Under the pieces are notes generated by a model. The model was not told the origin of the DNA, did not search any database, and saw only the letters and a list, made by a program, of their open reading frames with translations. Shown here one piece after another: positions 1 through 10,571 of a stretch of DNA of 64,000 bases. Origin of the DNA: Lasiosphaeria ovina (Eukaryota; Ascomycota; Sordariomycetes; Sordariales; Lasiosphaeriaceae); contig JAULSN010000004.1 of the NCBI GenBank assembly GCA_033439765.1, positions 5,923,087 to 5,987,086 of the forward strand. The letters run 5' to 3'. Both the position numbers and the translations under genes were made by a program. Within the stretch, counting starts at the first letter, position 1. Each line of letters opens with the position of its first letter.

Positions 1-20
1 ACCAGTGAGTTTATACCTAG

Positions 21-851
21 TCAAGGGGAACTGACCGATTCAAGTATTGAGCTGAATTCGTGCTGCCATGGGTGTATTGTGACTTGTCGCACTTCCCCAT
101 ACCCCCCCTCCCGGGCTTGATCGGTGTGAGACTCGTCCGGATACTGATGCGTGTCGTACCATAGAGGATGTGAACTCGTTCCGGATTTGATTTCATATAC
201 CTCAGGATTTCTCAATGGGTTCAGTTGAAAGAATTGAACAGTGAGCCGCGGTTGGTAAAATCCGCACAATTGTTTGAGGGACCGACGATCCTCCCAGGAT
301 ATGAAGATGTTTTGGAGTCTTTGGTCGTCTGATCTAAGTGGAAGCTGAGAGTCGGACATTTGAGCTTCGATGAACTTGAATAGGTGTTTCTCCTGTGCCA
401 CGAGAATAAGAAGAGCTAGTATATGTCGGTAATCTCGACAGACTGTCTCTCTATAGTGACGACGCTGCGGTGCATTGGACGATGACTGATCGCTGGCGAG
501 GCCGGGCATGCAGGTCTCGATTAGTTCGTCCACGACGCATTCAATATCCGAGTCCGGAAACAGATGGTTGAACAATTTCCGTGGCCAGAACGAATCCGAG
601 TCGTCTCTGGAGTTAGGAGGGAGTACTCCGTGGTCGTGAAGTCGCCGTTCCATTGCACGGGCAAAACCTGGACATTTGGTGATGTCGTCCTTGACTGGAA
701 CGAGAGCTTCGAGTTTGGGAAGTGTAGGATTATCTGGCCAATATTTGATAGGAGGGTTCCCGGAAGGGCCTAGGATAAGCGCAGTTGGCACTCTGTTCAG
801 GATCGGCCCGTCACCAAGCTGGAAAGCAGGCGCGGGGGGTTTCTCCTCCAT
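21..851 (-). CDS. N-terminal part of a kinase-like protein, runs off the left edge
   Basis: The open frame starts at an ATG at 851 and reads 276 codons to a stop at 21. Its last quarter (GGYGEVRQVTIHPWQHEF) looks like a kinase glycine-rich loop. It matches, in position and wording, the loop of the intact kinase at 2802-5725 (HGTVWKVKIHPAHHNF). The upstream 200 residues have a similar helical layout in both proteins, so the two appear to be paralogs pointing in opposite directions. The catalytic part (lysine, HGD, DFG, APE) is not in this frame. A GTCAGT just before the stop could be an intron donor, in which case the gene continues beyond base 1. Otherwise it is truncated. The window does not decide this. 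Confidence 0.55.
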   Translation of the reverse strand: MEEKPPAPAFQLGDGPILNRVPTALILGPSGNPPIKYWPDNPTLPKLEALVPVKDDITKCPGFARAMERRLHDHGVLPPNSRDDSDSFWPRKLFNHLFPDSDIECVVDELIETCMPGLASDQSSSNAPQRRHYRETVCRDYRHILALLILVAQEKHLFKFIEAQMSDSQLPLRSDDQRLQNIFISWEDRRSLKQLCGFYQPRLTVQFFQLNPLRNPEVYEIKSGTSSHPLWYDTHQYPDESHTDQAREGGYGEVRQVTIHPWQHEFSSILESVSSP

Positions 852-2801
852 GATCGGTAGTGCTGTGGGACGACTAGCCGAAACGGAGGCGACTGGGACT
901 CAAAACGAACGTCTACTCTTATTTGGGGCAAGCCAAGATGAAATACTCAGTTGTAATCTCGTGCGGTGTGGTGCTGGGAAGGCTTCGTCAACCTGACCGA
1001 AAGCTGCAGCAAATCGGAGGCAACCAGTAGATACTGGGGTGGATGCCAGGGGCTGATGCAAGCCCAGGCTGCCGCCTGCCAAGGAGGTCACCGACTGCAA
1101 AACAGCACTTTTGGCAACGCAGGTGCATCAGTAATAAAGCCCTATTTGCCGACAAAGCGAGCCAAGGCCCTGTCACAACGTGTAGCAGAAAGCACACTGG
1201 ACATATAAGCGGAGGATATCGATCTGGTTCATTGCCAAACTTTGAACTTGAGGTTGCAGGTATGTAACATGTTGCTTAAATTTCCCCAACCCGATGCGAA
1301 ATTGCGCAGATCGTACCTCTTTCCCCTACTCCGTCGCGCATCGTTGTAGTCTACCGTCCTATGCCGAGCGTCTTCGGACCAGTGCATGAGGAAACTCTTG
1401 AGCTAGACCAAAATATGCTACGCATCTCATCCGTGTCCTGCGCGCACCAAAAGTAGCGTCAGTTGCTTCTTCCACCGCTGTGGTTCTGGAAGCTGGAAGG
1501 AGGTCTGCTAACCATATCGAGCGCATCGCATCCCTTGATGTGGTAGACATTGTGACGCATCTGGATGTCGAATTTCCGATCGCCACATCTTTTTTGTAGG
1601 AACCTGTAAAGTACAACCTCACTCTTGATGAATTTGCTGTGAATGGACTGCACTTGCGAGGTGCTGTCCTGCTCCGCAGCGATGGGGCTTTCGGGGGTAA
1701 TGGCATCAGGCTCCGAGAAAATGGGGGACATGGCTGTGGCGGGATCGAGCGAGCGCTTAGAGTGACGACGGGTGGTTGGTGATAAGTTTGTAGGTCGGGC
1801 ATCCGTGCTTTAGGGCACTCCAGCTTCTGCCGGCAGGTAATGACCTGACACTAATTAAATAGTGAAAGTTAGGAGTCTGCCATGTCAGACGCCTTGTCAG
1901 ACGAGTATGTCTCAGCGGATTCTGAGGCTGGCGAGAGGAACTTCCATAGGATAGGAGGGTTTTTAAGCGCCAGCCTGCTCTGAGGAGGCACTTTCCAAAT
2001 GAGACATGGAGGGCAGGTGTGACCCGAGAAGCTAAGCACACTATTTCTCGGTGTGTAATGCTTGCTGCTTTTAATAATAGTTCTCATTGGTCGCCGCTAC
2101 GGGATGAGCCTCGCCCCTAGCGCTCTGATCTGCGGTAGGCGACCCAACTTGGGAGACCCTGCAAGCTCAGCTCCCGTCATGAGGGCCGAGTGACAATGGC
2201 CCTCCGAAGCCTTGGAAGATTGACGGCATTAAACTTGCGCAGAACGCAATGCTTTGAAGGACGAGGACAAAGCAAGGGAGCGGACAAGGCCTGTGTCATA
2301 ATCAGCATAAACGCGCTATCTCGACATCAAGAAGGCAAGGCAAGTACTAAGTTTGACCTTCCCGGCAACTGGTAGGCATTGCCTTGGAGTAAGGACGGCC
2401 GGCGTTGCTCTGTGGGTGCGGGATCCGGGCCCTTCTGCAGAGCTGAAATCGGGTGGCGAAGAAGTGCATGTGCAAGGCTGCAGCTCCTTGGCCCAGAATG
2501 CGGCCCGCGCTACCACAATTGTGAGGCGCAGAATCCTTTAGGTGGGAGCCTCGTTGATCTTGCATCATCCAGCCCTGAGAAGCATATATTTTCCAAATGT
2601 GCCACGGCATTCTTGCAAAGCCTTGTCGCCGGCATGGCGACCGAGTAACTCGGCAGATTCTCGAGTTGCGACTACTACTAGTCTACCCTGCCTGCTTATG
2701 CTCGTCAGTCAGGACTCGGTAGGCGCATGTGGGCCAAAAACAGCCTCACAGTGACTCCTTCCATTTCTCTGGCCGGTGTGCTAAGGCCAGTGTGCGCAAG
2801 C
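852..2801. other. Gene-poor stretch between two kinase-related genes
   Basis: No gene is confidently supported here. A 90-codon ATG frame on the minus strand (1731 to 1459) has protein-like wording in its middle (KFIKSEVVLYRFLQKRCGD, then an MRHNVYHIKG run). The end of an overlapping frame (GLAQEFPHALVRR) also looks protein-like. These may be remains of a small gene, but I do not recognise it and see no coherent splicing. The rest holds only short frames. Confidence 0.3.
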
Positions 2802-5725
2802 ATGGCAGAGCTTGCCCGGGGCAGCAGCCCTCCGACCACATCCACACCACAAAATCGCTCACTCGTAAGTACTGTACAACCCGCTCCAAGCGTTGTGGAA
2901 TCGATTCTCCCAGCTCAACAGAGCACTAACCTCCTTCCCTTGACTTCAGCCCCCCACAATCGTGACGCGACAGCCGACCCTCAGTCATGAGGTTCACGTC
3001 GCCGCGACCCCGACCCCGCCACTTGCCGGGACTCCAATGGGTGGGCTCGTCCCTCCTAGCCTGAATTCACCATCTGGATCCTCAGTCGAGTCGAGCTCCC
3101 AACATGTTGCTGGGGAGTCTCCCATCGGGGCCTCTCATAGCAGCCACAATGGCCGCTCTCGCTCCCCCTCAATCCACTTGGAGAATGACGGCATTACCGT
3201 CTTCGCAGCGATCGACAGAGGCTACACGGCCGCCGAAAAGATGCACAATTCTTTGACCACGTGCAACGTCTTTCTTTCCCAAGGCATCCAACAGTTGGGC
3301 GAACTCATTGATAGCCACATGGTCGAGCCTGAGCATTGCCCAGGCGAGACGAAATGGCTGCCCATCAACATGTTGTTCGCCCTCGTCAACCCTCACAGCG
3401 TCCGCAACGCACTTTCTCGAGCACTTGCCGGCCGCCAACCGCCACTAGTCAACGAGGATGATTACCTTGATAATTACACCGATAAGTTCTGCTCACATCA
3501 TGAGTATTCCGATCCGCACACCAGGAAGGCCCTCAAAACCTCGCGCCGTGGCATTTTTGCCGTCCTGGCACTCTTACATAAACTTGAGGACGCGCCTTTC
3601 TTTGCCAATTCGGACCTGTGGGACAAGGATCTACCCTTAGTCCGGCGGAATCGTGAGTTCGTCAGCCGCGCCGACGGTTCTAAGAGGATCGCGATCCCGG
3701 GTGGGTGGCGCTATCCGGACCGCGATGGCTTTGGGCTTTACCAGCATTGCGTTCTCTCTCCGTTCTTCGATATGGAAAGCCCGAATGACGTGTCTTTTCA
3801 CGATGTCGACAAATCTTGTCCACTGCCTTTCATCGAAGAGCTTTACGACGAGCGCCCTGTCGAAGGGCACCATGGCACAGTCTGGAAGGTGAAGATCCAC
3901 CCGGCCCATCACAACTTTGCCACCAACTCCCACAACCCGTATTTTGCGATTAAGCAGTTGGCCTTGATCGATAGCCAGGGCTCCAATTTCGAAACGGAAG
4001 TCGGAGCGTGGGCCAAGTCCGTTGGAATAGCAGGCCATCCGCACATAATTCGGCTGCTGGCCACATGGCACCAGCAAAACACATGGTACCTGCTTTTCCC
4101 CTGGGCCGATGGGGGGAATCTTCATGATTACTGGGAGAAAAATCCCGAAGGGAATCAGCGAAGGGAAGACAAAGAAAAACCTGGCTGCGAGGCCAAGCGG
4201 CGTCAACAACTCACCCAGTGGGTTGCAGAGCAACTGAAGGGCCTCACCGAAGCGCTGGCTAAGATCCACCGCTCCCCCACCGACAAGGACGTCACGAGTT
4301 GCATCGCGGACTACGGCATTCATGGCGATGTCAAGCCGCAGAACATACTCCACTTCAAAGACGAGCATAACGAATACGATTGCCTCGTGATCTGCGACTT
4401 TGGCTTCACGAGGTATCACAGTAAGGACTCTAGGTCCGCTGCCAGCCCAGCAGGCAACACACGCACATACCGCGCCCCGGAATACGACAAAATGAACAAT
4501 GACCAGGAGCCAGCCATCTCTCGGGCATGCGATCTATGGGCTCTTGGTTGCGTATACCTTGAGTTTATGGTATGGTACCTTGAGGGATATCACGCAATGA
4601 ACCATGAATTTACACAAGAACGACTTGATGAGGATAGCGGCGAACTGATCCCCCACGATAAGTTCTTTGTTGTTATCCAGACGGTTGACCAAATGCGGCC
4701 ACCCGGTGCTATCGTCAAACCTTGTGTGATGAAGGTAAGCCATGAAACCTGGGAACTTTTGGCACCCAGACAGTATCAGTTGTCCAAGACTCTGTGTTGA
4801 CCCGCTTCCTCAGCGGATTCGCAGCCTCCGGCGCCACATAGACTGCAGTCAATTCTGCCACGATGTTCTGAATGTTGTCGAGAAGCATCTTCTCGCGGTA
4901 GACCCCAAAAAGAGGATGAACTCCCACGGGGTCGCCAAAAGGTTGGGTGGTATCTTCGAGAACTCGCTGGTTGATGGGTCTTACTGCCTTGACGGCCGTC
5001 CCAGGCATGAGGAGTTAGGTGCTTTACCCGAGGTGCTTCCATACCCCGCAAGGAGGATGACGGAGATGATGCAATCTGAACGGCCGCCACCCCATTTTCT
5101 AGACGGGAGGCTAGTTCTTTCCGAGGACAGCAACCTGTCGCGGGCCTCCTCACGGGCAAGTCCGCGATTTCAAGCGCCAGTACGATCCAGGAACGCGGCG
5201 AGGACCCCATCAATAAAGCAAACTCTGGAAACCGCCCCCTTGGGGACCTCTCGCCCAGTAGATTTTCTTCCGGCAAGCCGAAGAAGCACCGGCTCAAGCT
5301 CAGCAGGTACTGCAGCAACGCCCTCTCTCCCCTCCAATTTCTACACCACAAAGAGGGTGGCGCCAGAAGGAGTCGGGCAGACCTACGCAGCGGCTAGCAG
5401 AGAGGCGACCAAAGTTCCCAATACGGTCAACAAAGAAACAGATATTGTTGCCCATGAGCCCGCCGCGCGAATTACTCGAGAAATAACACCAAAACGTCGT
5501 ACCTTGCCGAGGGGGGGCGACTCATCACAAGAAGTTCAACCGGAGGCACCTCTGCGGACGAGTGTCAACCACACAGGGCACCATAACCCGCCTCCCCCTG
5601 AGGAGATTGGTTTCTTGCTGAGCGGCGAACCACAGGACGCGACAAGTATGGACCACATCAAAGACCCGAGTGAGGAGATGCCTCTGTTCTATCCACAAAA
5701 TCGCTCACGACGCAACACATCGTAA
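2802..5725 (+). CDS. Fungal protein kinase, HGD-type catalytic loop, three exons
   Basis: Exons are 2802-2864, 2950-4734 and 4814-5725, giving 919 residues with both introns in phase 0. The first intron has GTAAGT and a perfect ACTAAC branch site before TTCAG. It supplies the ATG, since the large exon only offers a GTG at 2962 or a late ATG. The kinase domain spans roughly residues 325-690: glycine loop HGTVWKV, AIK lysine, HGD at about 479 (the usual arginine of HRD is glycine), DFG at about 504, RAPEY, and DLWALGCVYLE. About 320 residues before it form a lineage-specific helical region shared with the frame at 21-851. The C-terminal 230 residues are Ser/Pro/Arg-rich and probably disordered. 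Substrate and pathway are unknown. The key catalytic Lys and Asp residues are kept, so activity is plausible. Confidence 0.85.
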
Positions 5726-5918
5726 GGGGGGGTAGACAGTACGGGTGGTTCAACACCATGGTATCGTTCATTCTGCGACTGCTTGATTCCCCGAGACCAT
5801 GGCTAGGGCCACCGCACCTGCTGTTGGGGGTCAGGAGAGGAGTGTTACGACGGGAAGTAAGAAAATTTACCTTCCAACGCGTATTGTTACCACCCGACTC
5901 ATTTGAACCCCCACCCCG

Positions 5919-6701
5919 TTACCACTTCCTACTCAACCCCCGCCCACCAAGCCTCCAATCTCGCAATCTCTTCTTCCACCTCCCCATCCGCACCGCATCC
6001 CACAATACATCTGCCTCTTCTCCCTCCCGTTCAGCAACAACCCCATTCCACGAAGCATAAACCCCTCCACTCTCGGTCCCCCATTCCTCCCCCCTCTCCT
6101 CGCCGCCAAAACCAACATCCATCCCACTATACACCTCAATAAGTCCATTCACCCCCGCCGAGGCGCTCATCATCTCCGCCCTCTTTCCTACCAAATCCCT
6201 CTCCGCTTTAATCTCCAGATCCTACCAGCCGCTTCCCTGCACTCAAGACTTCTCTCTTCGCACCACGTTAGGAACTCTTCGAAGTTTCCAGTTTCGCAGG
6301 CAGAGAGGTACCGAGCGCGCTGGCGGGGAGAGTATAGGTCGCACGCTGTGGGGGACAGTTCGAAGTGGTTTTGGAGAGGCATGAGATGCGCGAGAGGGGT
6401 GGTTGATGCAAATGAGGTGAAGCAGGAGGGGCAAATGGTGCAGGGAGGCTAGCGTACCAGTGGCGGTTGGGGAGGGGGTTGCGGTCGGAGCAGATTGTGA
6501 GTTTGAGGTGGGTTCAACTGCATTTTGTGGCGGGCGGGAGAGGGGTTTTGGTGTTCGGGTTGGTTGTCGGGGTTGAGATCTAGTTGGCGGAGTTGCGTGT
6601 TTGCTTGAGCGAGGATCTCATTCCTTTGGCTTGGAAGTTGGCGAGGGGATCTTGAGTGCGCTCAGTGCGGAGAAATCGGAAGGGGGGTTTCGTTGGGCCA
6701 T
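5919..6701 (-). pseudogene. Decayed hypothetical gene
   Basis: On the minus strand an ATG at 6701 opens MAQRNPPSDFSALSALKIPS. The reading then slips by one base to NEILAQANTQLRQLDLNPDN, meets a TAG, and resumes with a Cys-bearing stretch (PPCTICPSCFTSF) and CETGNFEEFLTWCEERSLEC. It slips again near 6210 into AERDLVGKRAEMMSASAG and an acidic region ending near 5919. The pieces are collinear, non-repetitive and protein-like, which suggests one former gene with at least two indels and one stop. One of these breaks could instead be an intron (GTACGC donor next to the TAG). The product is not recognised. Confidence 0.35.
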
Positions 6702-7622
6702 GATGGTGGCGTTTTGGATGGACTTTTGGGTGTGTATCTAAACAGGTACCTATCTATGGTGTTCCAAGGGCTGGAGGGTCCGAATCAGAAGTTGAGAACG
6801 AGCTAGGGTATGATGAAGTTGGCAGATGGATCGCGAGAGCCGTCTAGTAACACAAGCTAATATGGAGGCTAGACGCCAAGATTTTTTTGACCTATAAGCA
6901 GCGAGGGGCGGGGTTTGAGGCGAATTTCAGCTTGACTTTTCTCTTTATTCGCGGTTATGGTGGCTGATTTTAGGGGATCATAGTAGTTATCTAGAGAGGC
7001 AAACAATTTCCTTCAGATCATATTTCCTGGCAGGGTCGCAAAACTTCAATAATAACTGGGTAGGTGAAGACCGACAAAGCAGACAACAACAACTGCAGGT
7101 AAGCGCTATCCACGCTCGCATGGTGCCGCCACATCTCGCTGCTGAATCTCGATGCCATGCTGATCCTTCAGATGCCTCCGCATATTGTAGTCTCTTATGG
7201 CGCTACTCGTGTAGTCGGGGAAGCAGCAGCGATACGAACGCTTAGGGCACTTTTGGTTGGGTCCATTTCGTTGTTAAAAGGGTCAAAAATTGAAGTCTTA
7301 ACGATCAGCCCACAACGTTTTTGGCACGGGCTTATGAAAAAGACTTGTTTCGAGGCGCTAGTATATGCGGATCTCTACATAGCGTAGAGTCTATTCCCCC
7401 CTGCATATAGCTGATCAAATACTATAATTTGACCGGCGCCTTTCAGCCCGTGAAACGCTCGCATAACTATATTACAACGGTTTATTGAGCGTCACCTAGG
7501 CGAGCTACGCAGCACTAGGTCGGTCCTGAAGGCCCTGTAAGTACAGGACCTGGTATACCTAGCTACGTCCAGCTACCCACCATAAGAAAGTGAGGCTATT
7601 CATAGTCTACGATATAACCACC
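6702..7622. other. Intergenic stretch with a hairpin-bearing repeat fragment
   Basis: No convincing gene. A 7-bp inverted repeat (GGTCCTG at 7522-7528, CAGGACC at 7544-7550) lies inside a stretch with several CCTAG/CTACG motifs (7490-7575). That style resembles fungal retrotransposon LTRs, but I cannot assign a family. Confidence 0.3.
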
Positions 7623-7911
7623 CAAGCGGTTGCCAAAATAAAAGAGACTGCGTACTTTACAGGTACTTATTTACAGGCAAAATTTACTAGCCCTGCCAAG
7701 TCCCTCTTTGTACTATCACCCCACCAACCCGTCATCTGACCCTCGCTAGCTAACACATCCTGCATTCGCACTACCATAGAATCTACATATTTGTTGATTG
7801 TCACCTGTGGAAATGGAAATAATTGTTAGATATTTATTAGTGGCTGTTAGTGGCTGCAACAGGTGACCTCCCCTATCAATTTGGAGTCTCTTTTATTTTG
7901 GCAACCGCTTG
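7623..7911. mobile_element. MITE-like non-autonomous DNA transposon, 289 bp
   Basis: The ends are perfect 27-bp terminal inverted repeats (7623-7649 and 7885-7911, each starting CAAGCGGTTG when read inward). They are flanked on both sides by the same 5 bases, CCACC (7618-7622 and 7912-7916), as expected for a target-site duplication. There is no meaningful reading frame inside. A subterminal GTCACCTG/CAGGTGAC inverted pair lies within. Perfect ends imply recent movement. The superfamily is not clear from a 5-bp duplication alone. Confidence 0.85.
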
Positions 7912-9200
7912 CCACCCTACGTACCCTGCCTGCTAGGTGACTTGACTACCCTGATTTGACTTAACTGCCCTGCCCTGCCCTGCTCTGGCCTGACCTGACC
8001 TGGGCTGTGTACCCTGCGTGCCCTACGAACCCTGCGTGCCTTGCGTGCCCTGTGTGCGGCCCAGTGTACTGCGAGTGCGGTGAAGTGGGTGCCGTTGAAG
8101 AAGTAAAGAAGTAAAGGAAAAGAGAAAAAAAGATGCGGGGTATGTGCGCGTGCGGGCGACTATGGTGACGTGGCCTATATAGTTCTATATATCTAGTCTA
8201 GGACTTTGGACAAAGATGCCATGTGTACGATCAACTTTGGCCTCAAATTTGTGCCTATTGCTGATTTTAAGGTTTGTACCACTGCGGCTGAAAATGGTCT
8301 TGAAGCTGACCTCCTTAACAAAACTATAGGCTGAACTAAAAGCGTCCTTAAGCTTGTGCGAAGTCTCGTGTTTCTTAGGTTACGGAGTTGTATGAAGCCG
8401 CCGGGATTTCAACCGTTTCTGAACCTACATCCTTCGAACTCGTATTTGAAAGGAAGAGTATGTCGTTTCATGTGTTTGCTATTGGGTGTGGTGTTTGTTG
8501 GTCGAAGTGTTCCTCGATCTGGGGCGAGAACTGGGATATTAATGCTGGGGGGTAAATTTTTGCTAGTAGAAAGGTATATAGCCCGTAGTAGCGGGAATAA
8601 AATGTGGGCTTGTAGCCGAGAAATTAAGTCTCCAAGTCTCACGCTCACGAACTGTTCAATACCCAAATTTAGAAACATGCCTCGACAAAACGCTAAGATA
8701 AGTATAAAGTTATTATCAAAGATGTTCAATTTGACAGATACTGTCATTAAGCGGCAGGAGAGGCGGATATTCGCGAAATCCGTAGTTGGGAAGAAGGACA
8801 TGATGCGGACAAGCACCCCGACTGGGATGTTCGCCAGCTAGCATGTGGCCTTGTCCTGGGAATCTATGGGCGCGGTAATCTCATATTTACCTATACATTT
8901 TCTTGCCGGATGACACATTTCGTCACGTCTCTAATCAGGACGCCATATTACTTTTGCAGGCATGATTGCATATGTTTTCTCTTGTGGGTCCTATAGCCTT
9001 GTCAGTACCTTCACTCAAGTTATGTAAATTGGAAAGCTCTTTACTAAAGGCAAAGAAAGACACGGGATTACAAGATGAATAGGTAGGTAATTTTATTTGA
9101 CACAACCGACGAGGCAAAACACCCCTAATTTTGTACGAGTCTTGAGTCTACCATTTTCGTACAGCACCCCTGAAAGTAACCACAGCGCACCCGCCCCCTC
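7912..9200. other. Gene-free stretch with low-complexity DNA
   Basis: At 7960-8065 there is an imprecise array of about 10-bp CCCTGC/CCTGACC units. AT-richer DNA follows. Long frames at 8356-8841 (+) and 8409-8816 (-) overlap on opposite strands, start poorly and show no family signature, so I do not call a gene. Confidence 0.4.
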
Positions 9201-10571
9201 TCACCGCACCTTGAATACGTAAAACGCGCCGCCCGTGCCGCCCTTATATCCGGTGCCGGGAAACAGGTAGCTGTCCTGGACAGCGACGCCGCCCTGCCAG
9301 GCGCCGGGGATGGGGTACTCGAAGACGACGCGGCCGGTGGCCTTGTTGAGAGCGAGCAGGGCGCTGGGGCCGGGCGGCGAGAAGCCGGCGGTGCCCGTGA
9401 CGCCAACGACGACGACGTCGCCGACGGCGGTGGGCATGCTGACCGAGTAGTTGGCGCCGGGCGCGGGCGTCTGCCACAGCAACGAGCCGTCGCGGCCGAC
9501 GCGGCGCCCCACAGGCTGTTGTTGGTCGACTGCGTAGTCGTTGCCGGGCTTCTGCGGGCAGAGGGTGAAGTTCTGCGGCGAGCCGAGCGCGCCGCACGTC
9601 AGCGACCACGCGTCGAGTTTGTTGAGCCGGCGCACCCAGTTGGCACGGCCCGTGTACATGTCGAGCGCGAACACGGACTCCTGCCAGATATACGACGGCA
9701 GGCAGCTGGGGTCGTCGGACTGAGAGCACGGCACGTAGGCGAGCGGGATCGAGTAAATATTGCCCGTGGCGAAGATGACCTGCTTGCGCCGGGCGTCGAC
9801 GGGCGGCTGGCTGCCCCAGATGCCGGCGCCCGACCACCGGCCGCCCGTGCCGTTGGCCGCGGCCAAGTTGGCGGGGATGGTCGTCACGTTCCACACGGTC
9901 GTGAAGCTGCCCCCCGCCGCGCCGACGCGTTTGAATCTGAAGGCGGCGGCGTTGCCGATGAACGAGCAGCATTCGTAGGCGCCGCCGGTGAAGAAGGCCG
10001 CGTTCTCCTCTCCGCTCGATACGCCGACAAACAGCAGGCCGTCGTACAGCGTCGGGCTGGCCGTGATGGTGGCCAGATGGTGGGGGTTCGCCTGCTTGCG
10101 GGCGAGCAGGTCGCCGGTGGCCAGGTCGACGGCGACGACGAGGGCGTGAATCTGGGTGCCAAAGAAGAGCACGCTGTTGGCGGCGTCGATCTGGGGCGAC
10201 GTCCTGGCCACGGCCTGGTTGGCGATGGCCTGCAGCGGCGTGATGGGCGCGAAGTCGACTATGACCTGCGTTGTGTTGATGCGCCACTTGACATGGCACG
10301 TCTTGTAGTTGAGCGCGACGAAGGAGCCGTTCCACGTCGGGAAGTAGGCGTAGTTGTCCTGAAAGGCCGGCGGCGCGCTCTGGCCGACCGTGTCCGGGAC
10401 GGTGCACTGCAGCGCGAGCGTCCTGATGGACGTCGACGTGATGTCCGTGTTTGTCTGGGCCCAGTGGTTGTTCAGAATTGACCCTCCCCAGCCACTCCAG
10501 GCTTCATTGGCACTTGCTATGAAAGTAGCCGCCACCGAGGCAATGGGGATAAGACGGGCGAGCCGCTTCAT
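9201..10571 (-). CDS. Secreted PQQ-type beta-propeller protein (polyvinyl-alcohol-dehydrogenase-like)
   Basis: This is a single exon of 456 residues from an ATG at 10571. An N-terminal signal peptide (MKRLARLIPIASVAATFIAS) precedes SGWGGSILNNHWAQTNTDIT, the opening typical of quinoprotein-like eight-bladed propellers of the PVA dehydrogenase group. Blade-like repeats follow: YAYFPTWNGSFVALNYKTC..VKW, VVAVDLATGDLLAR, VFALDMYTGRANWVRRL and ALLALNKATGRVVFEYPIPG. Several Asn-X-Ser/Thr sites fit secretion. Between DYAVDQQQPVG and GSLLWQ the chain passes straight from one blade strand to the next. I would expect roughly 40-60 more residues there by comparison with the family as I remember it, so part of a blade may be lost. 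Oxidation of an alcohol or sugar outside the cell is the family expectation; the substrate is unknown. Confidence 0.75.
   Translation of the reverse strand: MKRLARLIPIASVAATFIASANEAWSGWGGSILNNHWAQTNTDITSTSIRTLALQCTVPDTVGQSAPPAFQDNYAYFPTWNGSFVALNYKTCHVKWRINTTQVIVDFAPITPLQAIANQAVARTSPQIDAANSVLFFGTQIHALVVAVDLATGDLLARKQANPHHLATITASPTLYDGLLFVGVSSGEENAAFFTGGAYECCSFIGNAAAFRFKRVGAAGGSFTTVWNVTTIPANLAAANGTGGRWSGAGIWGSQPPVDARRKQVIFATGNIYSIPLAYVPCSQSDDPSCLPSYIWQESVFALDMYTGRANWVRRLNKLDAWSLTCGALGSPQNFTLCPQKPGNDYAVDQQQPVGRRVGRDGSLLWQTPAPGANYSVSMPTAVGDVVVVGVTGTAGFSPPGPSALLALNKATGRVVFEYPIPGAWQGGVAVQDSYLFPGTGYKGGTGGAFYVFKVR

Noticed and set aside
2020..2060. 5S rRNA-like words (GAGAAGCTAAGCAC)
   Set aside because: Only a dozen bases resemble 5S. 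The rest of the 120-nt gene and a T-run terminator are absent.
7960..8065. Repeated CCCTGC/CCTGAC units considered as a CRISPR-like or satellite array
   Set aside because: Units are short and irregular without spacers, and the genome is a fungus; simple low complexity.
8356..8841. Overlapping long frames on both strands
   Set aside because: No domain, no splice partners and poor starts; length alone in AT-moderate DNA is not support.
9519..10481. 320-codon open frame on the plus strand opposite the propeller gene
   Set aside because: It is the shadow of a GC-rich minus-strand gene with a signal peptide and propeller repeats; its own translation is Arg/Gly/Asp-rich without a domain.
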